A stretch of DNA of 5,189 bases, taken from positions 1-5,189 of the forward strand of contig JAEZWE010000225.1 of NCBI GenBank assembly GCA_023420435.1, given 5' to 3'. This DNA is from Bacteroidota bacterium. GTDB taxonomy: Bacteria; Bacteroidota; Bacteroidia; Flavobacteriales; Weeksellaceae. This document shows positions 1 to 5,189 of the stretch, piece after piece. The position numbers were made by a program, and so were the translations under genes. Each line of letters starts with the position of its first letter. The stretch's first letter is position 1. Under the pieces are notes generated by a model. It saw only the letters and a list, made by a program, of their open reading frames with translations, did not search any database and was not told the origin of the DNA.

Positions 1-1
1 T

Positions 2-523
2 GATGCTTTGGATCGCTGTTCAGAATATTTTCTAAAATTCGGCGGACATCAAGCTGCAGCAGGACTTTCTATGGAAAAAGACAAGTTTGAAGCCTTCAAG
101 GAAAAATTTGAAAAAATAGTTTCCGAAAATATTCAGGATCATCAGAAAGAACCCTCAATAACAATTGACACAGAAATCGATTTAGAAGACATCAACCGTG
201 ATTTCATCAATTTTCACAGAAAACTGGCTCCTTTTGGACCCCATAATATGAAACCGGTTTTAGTATTAAAAAACAAAAAAGTTTCTGGATACGTAAAAAC
301 CATGGGAAAAGACGGAAAGCATATTAAATTTTACATCAAACAAGAATCTACCGGAAGAAATATCGAATGTGTAGGTTTCAAACTGGGTGAATTTGCCGAA
401 GATTTCCGAAATAAGAAATTCGATATCGCTTTTACCTTAGAAGAAAACCACTGGAAAGGAAATGTGACGCATTATCTGAGTATTCGGGATGTCAAATTCA
501 TTGAGAATGTCAAGGGTCAATAG
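2..523 (+). CDS. recJ: Single-stranded-DNA-specific exonuclease RecJ, C-terminal part (5' end outside the window)
   Basis: RecJ is a 5'-to-3' single-strand DNA exonuclease of the DHH phosphoesterase superfamily that acts in the cytoplasm in recombination and repair. The frame is already open at base 2, giving 173 visible codons, so the true start lies to the left; the TTG at 8 is simply an internal Leu codon. Visible residues 13-21 read FGGHQAAAG, the conserved FGGHxxAAG motif closing the DHHA1 domain. After a charged helical stretch comes the OB-fold region, with LAPFGPHN at residues 75-82 matching the family's PFGPGNxxP loop, and a terminal NHWKGNVTHYLSIRDVK segment typical of RecJ C-termini. 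His stands where Gly is usual in that loop. The N-terminal DHH catalytic residues are not visible. nadD follows after 22 bp with no terminator between, which suggests co-transcription. The identification is firm from the two motifs and their order. Confidence 0.93.
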   Translation, partial: DALDRCSEYFLKFGGHQAAAGLSMEKDKFEAFKEKFEKIVSENIQDHQKEPSITIDTEIDLEDINRDFINFHRKLAPFGPHNMKPVLVLKNKKVSGYVKTMGKDGKHIKFYIKQESTGRNIECVGFKLGEFAEDFRNKKFDIAFTLEENHWKGNVTHYLSIRDVKFIENVKGQ

Positions 524-557
524 CAAAGGTCAATATTGAAAATCTGTGAAATCTGTG
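515..557 (+). repeat. Two short tandem duplications spanning the recJ-nadD junction
   Basis: GGTCAATA occurs at 515-522 and again at 528-535, within two adjacent units of about 13 bp. Directly after, AAATCTGTG is perfectly duplicated at 540-548 and 549-557. The first unit contains the recJ stop codon (521-523) and the second pair contains the two candidate GTG start codons of nadD. The repeats are seen directly. Their origin, by replication slippage or as a remnant of a dispersed intergenic repeat, is inference. Confidence 0.7.
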
Positions 558-1148
558 GGAAATAAAAAAATCAGCCTATTTTTTGGCAGTTTTAATCCAA
601 TACACATTGGACATATCATCTTGGCTAACTATATTTTGGAAAATACAGATATGGATGAACTTTGGTTTGTCGTAAGTCCGCACAATCCGTTTAAAGACAA
701 AAAATCTTTATTGAAAGATAACAATCGATTAGATATGGTTCAATTAGCGGTTAAAAATTACCCGAAAATGCGCGCTTCCAACGTTGAGTTTTCGCTTCCA
801 AAACCAAGTTACACCATTGATACTTTAACTTATCTTCACGAAAAATATCCCGAAATTTCCTTTTCGCTGATTATGGGTGAAGACAATTTGGAAAGTTTAG
901 CAAAATGGAAAAATGCTGAAATTTTGATCAAAAACCACCAAATTATTGTTTATCCACGAGTTTTTGAAGGAGAAAAAAAAGACTCAGAATACTTACAACA
1001 TGAAAATATTTCTTTGATAAAAGCTCCAATAATAGAACTTTCAGCAACTGAAATCCGTAACATGATCAAGGAAGGAAAAAATGTAAGACCTATGCTTTCT
1101 CCGGAAGTTTTTGAATATTTAGACGGAAGTTCTTTTTATAGTGATTAG
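546..1148 (+). CDS. nadD: Nicotinate-nucleotide adenylyltransferase (NaMN adenylyltransferase)
   Basis: NadD transfers AMP from ATP to nicotinate mononucleotide, making deamido-NAD, the penultimate step of NAD biosynthesis in the cytoplasm. The 200-residue product matches the family's usual size. Residues 14-23 are GSFNPIHIGH, the GxFxPxHxGH nucleotidyltransferase signature that binds ATP phosphates. Also visible are SPHNPFK at 44-50, RLDM at 61-64, the YTIDTL segment at 89-94, MGEDN at 110-114, a Trp at 121, and LSATEIR at 165-171, the counterpart of the ISSTxIR motif. There is no usable ATG: an in-frame TGA at 537-539 bounds the frame, and the only starts near the signature are GTG at 546 and GTG at 555. 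I chose 546; 555 gives a 197-residue protein and is nearly as plausible. No Shine-Dalgarno sequence is visible, as is normal in Bacteroidota. The gene probably shares a transcript with recJ. Confidence 0.94.
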   Translation: MKSVGNKKISLFFGSFNPIHIGHIILANYILENTDMDELWFVVSPHNPFKDKKSLLKDNNRLDMVQLAVKNYPKMRASNVEFSLPKPSYTIDTLTYLHEKYPEISFSLIMGEDNLESLAKWKNAEILIKNHQIIVYPRVFEGEKKDSEYLQHENISLIKAPIIELSATEIRNMIKEGKNVRPMLSPEVFEYLDGSSFYSD

Positions 1149-1188
1149 CGTACAGGAATTAGGACTTAGCCGGAAACCTAATTTACGC
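1148..1188 (+). other. Bulged RNA hairpin directly after nadD
   Basis: GCGTA (1148-1152) pairs with TACGC (1184-1188), and AATTAGG (1157-1163) pairs with CCTAATT (1177-1183). This gives a 12-bp stem whose right arm is continuous and whose left arm carries a 4-nt bulge (1153-1156), with a 13-nt loop. The stem begins on the last base of the nadD stop codon. No T-run follows, so it is not a classical intrinsic terminator; it could instead protect the nadD mRNA 3' end or be a decayed repeat. The pairing is seen in the sequence; any function is inference. Confidence 0.4.
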
Positions 1189-1214
1189 AACACTGATATG
1201 ACCACAAATAAAAA

Positions 1215-1242
1215 ACTAAGCCCTATTAACTAAATCCTAAAA
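1215..1242 (+). repeat. Degenerate 14-bp CTAA-type tandem repeat upstream of the DUF3817-like gene
   Basis: ACTAAGCCCTATTA (1215-1228) and ACTAAATCCTAAAA (1229-1242) agree at 10 of 14 positions, and a further CCTAAAT runs up to the start codon at 1248. TTAGGACTTAG at 1159-1169 is an inverted copy of CTAAATCCTAA (1230-1240) with one mismatch. The spacer 1149-1247 is therefore largely repeat-derived, and no clear TTG/TAnnTTTG promoter is visible in it. Confidence 0.45.
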
Positions 1243-1247
1243 CCTAA

Positions 1248-1586
1248 ATGAAATTCATCGAAAAATTCTTTTCAAAATATCCTGAGGAAAAAATCATCAA
1301 TTGGTTTCGGAAGGTTTGTGTTTTAGAAGCCATTTCTTGGGCGTTCCTTTTTTCTGCCATGATTTGGATTCGCACCGATAAAGACGGGCTTTTGCCAACA
1401 ATATACATCATCATTATCGGAAATTTACATGGTTTCTTCTTCACCTTGTATCTTCTGCTGATCCTTCCTATTCGTAAAATTTTCAAATGGGATGATGAAG
1501 ATTTTGTTTTTGCACTGATTTCTGCATTTTTTCCTTTTGCCACGATTTGGGTGGACAAAAAACTGGCGAGATTTGATAGAGAATAA
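1248..1586 (+). CDS. DUF3817-like small integral membrane protein
   Basis: The 112-residue product has three hydrophobic stretches, at about residues 23-41, 50-75 and 86-102, and should sit in the inner membrane. The pattern fits the DUF3817 family, whose biochemical function is not known to me: an amphipathic start with FRKVCVLEAISW (Glu28 in the first membrane segment), then GNLHGFFFTLY at 58-68 with the family's characteristic His-Gly pair at 61-62, then a third segment followed by a basic tail (KKLARF). The ATG at 1248 is the natural start because it begins the amphipathic lead-in. The gene lies 99 bp after nadD on the same strand and its stop codon overlaps the left end of a strong terminator, so it ends the transcript. 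It may be read from the recJ-nadD promoter or from one I could not recognise. The family call is from memory of the pattern; the gene itself is secure. Confidence 0.82.
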   Translation: MKFIEKFFSKYPEEKIINWFRKVCVLEAISWAFLFSAMIWIRTDKDGLLPTIYIIIIGNLHGFFFTLYLLLILPIRKIFKWDDEDFVFALISAFFPFATIWVDKKLARFDRE

Positions 1587-1618
1587 AAAAAGGAGCAAAA
1601 ATTTTTGCTCCTTTTTTT
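1585..1618. terminator. Bidirectional intrinsic terminator between convergent genes
   Basis: This is a perfect 34-bp palindrome: seven A, GGAGC, five A, then five T, GCTCC, seven T. The transcript on either strand forms an A-rich-flanked GC stem followed by a U-run, so it can stop both the DUF3817-like gene (whose TAA at 1584-1586 overlaps its left edge) and the convergent lipoprotein gene (whose stop lies 21 bp beyond its right edge). Confidence 0.9.
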
Positions 1619-1639
1619 ATTGACTTAAGTTTCTAATTT

Positions 1640-3403
1640 TTAATAATCTCTTATTACATGTCCTGTCGCTGAAATTGTATGTTGGTTTGTAGTTCCCGGC
1701 TCTAAAAATGTTCCATTGAGTGTAAAATCTATATAGCCCCCAACTGGATCAAAATTACTGATAATTAATGTTAAATTATTTCCAGGAGTATCTGCAGAAA
1801 TTCCATTTGCTACTGGAGAAGGATTGTTAGGGTTAATAATGAATGTAAATCCTGATGTATATGTACCGGTTGTTAAAATGTTATTTCCAAAAATTGCAAA
1901 TCCTGGCATACTGGTATGGTTCAGTGCAAATACTGTTACATCTAATCCAGCATTAAATCCTGCTAAACAATGTATTGCACTTTGATTATCAATTTGATAG
2001 GTTAGAAATTCATTCACTGCACTACAAGTTGTAATTGTGCCCACATTTGTAATTGGCAGAGTTCCCGTAAAATTGATTGCTCCAGAAGTTTGCATACTTG
2101 TAATATCATATCCAGTTAAAGTGAACTGCGGAGAACTTGTACAAACTATTGTTGTAAAGCTAAAACTTCCGCTGGAAACTGATTGAATATTGTTTTGGAA
2201 AAAATTGTTAGTTGAACTTGGAATATCTAACTCTACAAAACCATCAGTTACATTAGCATTGGAGCAATTTTGCAACGTTCCAGTAATGGTAAAAGATTGC
2301 GCTGTTGTATTTGGAACTGTTACTGACAAATTGTTTGCTGAAGCATTAGTAAACGGACCAATATTTCCGGAGTAAACTACATTTCCACATAAATCATAAA
2401 CCTTTATTTCCAAGGTTTGGTTGGCAATTACCATTCCTGAAGCAACACCACTTCCGTTGGTTAAACCATTAACTTCATACGTCATAGAAGCGGTTTTCAA
2501 ACCTACATTTAATCCTGTCAAAGGTTGTCCATTGGAATCCATAATCGTTACTGATAAATTCGCATAATCATTAGGAACATCGCAATTCCACCAAGAAAAA
2601 TGTGAAACATTTCCTACATATTTATTTCCAATTTTATTTGCTTTTCCTTCTTCGATCCAAATTCCCATTTCTTCGTTAAAACTCCACAAAGGAATGGTTG
2701 CAGGAGCTGTAGAAATTTGTGAAGGATCAATTGGATAAGTGATTTGTGCGGTGTTTACAATTTGTAAATCCTGTCCTGCAGTTCCTGTAAGTTGAACATG
2801 CATCATCCCAAAAGATTCCAACATTTGTGCTTCTCCTTCAGAATTGCTTGCCAATAAACTTCCCGGCATGGTTTCGTTAAAATAAGTATCCGAAGTTTTT
2901 AAATTAAAAACCGCAACATTCACATTTCCGGAATATGGATTTCCATTTGAATCTTTAAAATTTCCATCAAATTTCACTAAAGTTCCATCCGGAAGCGAAA
3001 CTGAACTGGCGGTTCCTGTAGAAATGGTAGAAGTGGTTGTCGCAGGAATCATCATGATGTTTATACGATTATCGCCACTAGTTGGAAATAAAACTCTTGA
3101 AGCATCCACAAAACCTGCTTTAGTAACTTTTAAATGGGCAAATTTTTCTTTTACTGGTGCATCTTTCAAAATAAAAAAACCTTTGGTATTGGTTTGTACG
3201 GTAGAACTTCCTGCAGAAACTGTAGCTCCCGAAACCGGATTTCCACTACGGTCTAAAACCTGACCATAAAAATTACGATTTACCTCATTTCCGTAAGAAT
3301 ACTGAAATTCAGGAATGGTTTGTTGTTGATCTTCTAAATCATAAACAGGCTCAACACAGCTTGTCAAAAAGAATGCAAGCAAAAGTAAAAGAAAATTTTT
3401 CAT
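1640..3403 (-). CDS. Multidomain lipoprotein with carboxypeptidase-regulatory-like domain
   Basis: The 587-residue product begins with a lipoprotein signal peptide: Lys2, a run of Leu, then the lipobox LTSC with lipidated Cys16. Residues 45-119 form a carboxypeptidase-regulatory-like beta-sandwich (FYGQVLDRSGNPVSGATV, then TNTKGFFIL). Residues 133-276 resemble the FAM171/CILP-type region found in many Bacteroidota proteins, with markers LPDGT, the PGSLLA turn, LESFGMMHVQL, IPLWSF, GIWIEEG and SHFSWWN. A second Ig-like or regulatory-like segment covers about 281-364. A Ser/Thr/Asn-rich unit with cysteines at 380, 421 and 460 follows, then a C-terminal beta domain ending in GYIDFTLNGTF and HTISATGHVIRDY. 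No catalytic motif and no type IX secretion C-terminal domain are visible. It is probably anchored in the outer membrane; whether it faces outward cannot be told, since CVEPVYDLED is only a loose match to surface-export signals. The start at 3401-3403 is supported by the signal peptide and a promoter 25 bp upstream. Its job is unknown; adhesion, scaffolding or ligand binding are guesses. Confidence 0.85.
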   Translation of the reverse strand: MKNFLLLLLAFFLTSCVEPVYDLEDQQQTIPEFQYSYGNEVNRNFYGQVLDRSGNPVSGATVSAGSSTVQTNTKGFFILKDAPVKEKFAHLKVTKAGFVDASRVLFPTSGDNRINIMMIPATTTSTISTGTASSVSLPDGTLVKFDGNFKDSNGNPYSGNVNVAVFNLKTSDTYFNETMPGSLLASNSEGEAQMLESFGMMHVQLTGTAGQDLQIVNTAQITYPIDPSQISTAPATIPLWSFNEEMGIWIEEGKANKIGNKYVGNVSHFSWWNCDVPNDYANLSVTIMDSNGQPLTGLNVGLKTASMTYEVNGLTNGSGVASGMVIANQTLEIKVYDLCGNVVYSGNIGPFTNASANNLSVTVPNTTAQSFTITGTLQNCSNANVTDGFVELDIPSSTNNFFQNNIQSVSSGSFSFTTIVCTSSPQFTLTGYDITSMQTSGAINFTGTLPITNVGTITTCSAVNEFLTYQIDNQSAIHCLAGFNAGLDVTVFALNHTSMPGFAIFGNNILTTGTYTSGFTFIINPNNPSPVANGISADTPGNNLTLIISNFDPVGGYIDFTLNGTFLEPGTTNQHTISATGHVIRDY

Positions 3404-3427
3404 AGTTTTTGTATTTGGTACCTACAA

Positions 3428-3457
3428 GAAAGATACAGTTTTTAAAAAAAGTTGCAA
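3428..3457 (-). promoter_or_regulatory. Bacteroidota-type promoter of the lipoprotein gene
   Basis: Read on the minus strand, TTG (3457-3455) is followed by a 19-nt spacer and TATCTTTC (3435-3428), one mismatch from the Bacteroidota -7 consensus TAnnTTTG with the expected spacing from the -33 TTG. Transcription would start near 3420, leaving a leader of roughly 15-20 nt before the ATG. The leader is A-rich with no Shine-Dalgarno sequence. Confidence 0.6.
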
Positions 3458-3504
3458 AAAAAATAAAAACAATTGTAACAAATTTCAAAATGGAACAACC
3501 TATC

Positions 3505-3540
3505 GTTAAATCGATTTTTTTTAACCATATACTTTGTATA
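3505..3540 (+). promoter_or_regulatory. Inverted repeats and weak promoter-like element upstream of the barrel gene
   Basis: GTTAAA (3505-3510) is mirrored by TTTAAC (3520-3525) and encloses part of the palindrome AAATCGATTT (3508-3517). Immediately downstream, TATAC (3528-3532) and GTATA (3536-3540) form a second inverted repeat around TTT. TATACTTTG at 3528-3536 resembles the -7 consensus TAnnTTTG with one extra base, but no TTG lies at the right distance. The repeats are real; operator or promoter function is inferred, and in such AT-rich DNA they could be chance. Confidence 0.3.
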
Positions 3541-3565
3541 ACATATTACTATAATAACTGAAATT

Positions 3566-5189
3566 ATGAAAACGACATTACTTCCTATCTTTTTACTATC
3601 CAGCTTTTTGGCTTTATCACAACAAAATTCAAAAAAAGACACCATTTCGGAACAAAAAATCGAAGAAGTGGTGATGACAAAAAAATACTTCAAAAAAGAA
3701 GCAGACCGTTTTGTTTACGATGTAGCCAATTCACCTGTTGCAAAAGGAAGCACTTCTTTTGATTTATTAAAACAAACGCCATTAGTTTCCACCACCGATG
3801 ATAAAAATTTGAAAATCGCAGGAAAAAACAATGCTTTAATTTTTATTAATGGACGAAAAACCAATATGGATGCAGAATCTTTAGATCAGTTTCTAAAAAA
3901 TACCCCAGGAGAAAATATTCAAAAAATTGAAGTCATTACCACTCCAGGAAGTGAATATCAAGTTGAATCTTCCGACGGAATTATCAACATCGTTTTAAAG
4001 AAAAAAATGACTGACGGAACCAACGGAAATCTACGTTTCGCCAACAATCAAAACAAATACAACAGCAGTTCTGCAAGTGCATCTATCAATTTCAGAAAAG
4101 ATAAATTGGGAATTTCTGCAAGTTTAAACGGTAGCGAAAATATCCAAGCGCAATCCTACATTTTAAGAAATGGTAATGAGGTGATAAACACCTATTCTGT
4201 TGGTGATATTGATGATCCTAATAAAAATTTGGGAGGTTACATTAACGCGGATTATCAGTTATCCGAAAAATCGAATTTGGCTTTAACTTTAAATTCTTGG
4301 TATAATAAAAGTTATGATTCAAAAATTGATTTGTTCAACACTTCTAATACTTTGAACAGCAATAATAACCTTCTAACCTCCTATTCAATCACAAAAGCAA
4401 GAGAAAATGCAAAATCCAGAAACAATTCCGCCAATCTAAACTACGAATGGAAAATGGATGATTTGGGAAGTAAATTAAATTTGAATGCTTCTTATCTGAA
4501 CTACAAAAGAACTCAAAACACCATTAACCAAACCATCGCTTCCAACAGCAATAAAGACGTTTTAGGAACCAGAATCGAAATTTTACAGCACATCCCACAA
4601 ATTATCAATAATTTTTCTACCACAGCAGACTACATCAAAAAATTTGAAAAAGATTTTACCATTGCCGTTGGAGGAAATTACAACAAAACTAAAACCAATA
4701 ACGACACCAAAAGTATAACTTACAATTATTTGAATAATACGATTTCAAACGAACCCAACCATTTTCTTTACGACGAAAACATTTACGGATTTTACGGAAC
4801 TTTAGAAAAGAAATTCGGTGAAAAATTCTCGGGAAAAATTGGTGCGAGATATGAAATCACCAACAGTTTGGGAACTTCGGACAATGCGCAAAACCCGGCT
4901 TATGCTAATATTGAGAGAAACTACAACAATTTTCTCCCTTATGTAAGTGCCAATTACACAATCAACGAAAACCACAATATTTCCTACGCATTTTCCAGCA
5001 GAATGAGAAGACCGAGTTTTTGGGAACTGAATCCGGTGAGAAATATTTTAACGGAAAATAATTACACGCAAAACAATCCTTTCGTAAAAGCATCTTCCAA
5101 CTACAATCAGGAATTAACGTATATGTTCAAAAATTCGTATTTCCTTATTCTAAATCATTCATTACGAAAAGATGTTATCACACAAGTTC
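3566..5189 (+). CDS. Outer-membrane TonB-receptor-like beta-barrel protein (OMP_b-brl_3 type), 3' end outside the window
   Basis: From ATG at 3566 the frame is open for 541 codons to the right edge with no stop. The product starts with a signal peptide (MKTTLLPIFLLSSFLALS, likely cut before Gln19). Residues 32-147 form a plug-like domain: IEEVVMTKKYFKK, DRFVYDV at 47-53, LLKQTPLV at 67-74, LIFINGRKTNM at 91-101, IEVITTPGSEY at 121-131 and DGIINIVLKKK at 137-147. The rest is a beta-barrel of alternating strands, with RRPSFWELNP at 481-490 and NNPFVKASSNYNQEL at 503-517, typical of the PF14905 barrel. Related proteins are usually 700-900 residues, so perhaps a quarter or more is missing. There is no carboxypeptidase-regulatory-like domain between signal peptide and plug, unlike many relatives, and no evident TonB box. 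The substrate cannot be deduced; no SusD-like gene is adjacent. It is transcribed divergently from the lipoprotein gene across 162 bp. Confidence 0.9.
   Translation, partial: MKTTLLPIFLLSSFLALSQQNSKKDTISEQKIEEVVMTKKYFKKEADRFVYDVANSPVAKGSTSFDLLKQTPLVSTTDDKNLKIAGKNNALIFINGRKTNMDAESLDQFLKNTPGENIQKIEVITTPGSEYQVESSDGIINIVLKKKMTDGTNGNLRFANNQNKYNSSSASASINFRKDKLGISASLNGSENIQAQSYILRNGNEVINTYSVGDIDDPNKNLGGYINADYQLSEKSNLALTLNSWYNKSYDSKIDLFNTSNTLNSNNNLLTSYSITKARENAKSRNNSANLNYEWKMDDLGSKLNLNASYLNYKRTQNTINQTIASNSNKDVLGTRIEILQHIPQIINNFSTTADYIKKFEKDFTIAVGGNYNKTKTNNDTKSITYNYLNNTISNEPNHFLYDENIYGFYGTLEKKFGEKFSGKIGARYEITNSLGTSDNAQNPAYANIERNYNNFLPYVSANYTINENHNISYAFSSRMRRPSFWELNPVRNILTENNYTQNNPFVKASSNYNQELTYMFKNSYFLILNHSLRKDVITQV

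Noticed and set aside
1148..1188. Integron attC-like site, because of the bulged stem
   Set aside because: No RYYYAAC/GTTRRRY core sites at the ends and no cassette-like context; the flanking genes are housekeeping.
1148..1188. Intrinsic terminator after nadD
   Set aside because: The stem is AT-rich, bulged, and not followed by a T-run, so it is listed only as a hairpin.
1244..1558. Minus-strand open frame opposite the DUF3817-like gene
   Set aside because: It is the complement of a gene with clear membrane segments and a family pattern; its own translation is basic and shows no domain.
2190..2375. Plus-strand open frame inside the lipoprotein gene
   Set aside because: Short shadow frame with no recognisable motif, opposite a continuous 587-codon gene.
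3024..3263. Plus-strand open frame opposite the lipoprotein's regulatory-like domain
   Set aside because: Its content is explained by reverse complement of the domain's coding sequence; no supporting start context.
3473..3508. TTG (3473-3475) with TATCGTTA (3501-3508) as the barrel gene's promoter
   Set aside because: The spacer is 25 nt and the -7 element has two mismatches, so it fits worse than chance would require for a call.
3442..3693. Minus-strand open frame across the divergent promoter region and the barrel gene's signal peptide
   Set aside because: It overlaps the barrel gene's 5' end and the lipoprotein promoter, and its Phe/Tyr/Cys-rich translation looks like complement of AT-rich coding DNA.
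1..5189. CRISPR array, insertion sequence, tRNA or rRNA
   Set aside because: No regularly spaced repeats, no transposase-like frame or long terminal inverted repeats, and no tRNA- or rRNA-like sequence was seen on either strand.

Overview
The window looks like chromosomal DNA from a low-GC member of the Bacteroidota, most likely the Flavobacteriales and close to the Chryseobacterium/Kaistella group (family Weeksellaceae). This rests on the AT-rich composition, start codons without Shine-Dalgarno sequences, a Bacteroidota-type promoter (TTG-N19-TATCTTTC), a lipoprotein full of Bacteroidota-style beta domains, and a TonB-receptor-like barrel of the PF14905 (OMP_b-brl_3) type. The genus is inferred from remembered protein similarity, not from a search.

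Layout. Positions 2-523 (+) hold the C-terminal third or so of the single-strand DNA exonuclease RecJ. After 22 bp comes nadD (546-1148, +), encoding nicotinate-nucleotide adenylyltransferase, with a GTG start inside a 9-bp tandem duplication. A 99-bp spacer (1149-1247) holds a bulged hairpin and degenerate CTAA-rich repeats, then a small DUF3817-like membrane protein (1248-1586, +). A perfect 34-bp palindrome (1585-1618) forms a terminator serving both this gene and the convergent gene beyond it. That gene (1640-3403, -) encodes a 587-residue multidomain lipoprotein. A 162-bp divergent intergenic region (3404-3565) separates it from an outer-membrane TonB-receptor-like beta-barrel gene (3566 to past the right edge, +). 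The barrel frame stays open to the end of the window, so its 3' end is not seen.

How the genes fit together. recJ and nadD are housekeeping genes (DNA repair and NAD biosynthesis) and probably share a transcript, perhaps extending into the DUF3817 gene. The lipoprotein and barrel form a separate, divergently transcribed cell-envelope pair. Their adjacency is suggestive but does not prove joint function: there is no SusD gene, and the barrel lacks the usual N-terminal carboxypeptidase-regulatory-like domain.

I saw no mobile element, CRISPR array, tRNA or rRNA, and no gene I would call a new system. The points most worth a second look are the repeat-built nadD start, the folded spacer after nadD, and the lipoprotein's domain architecture.
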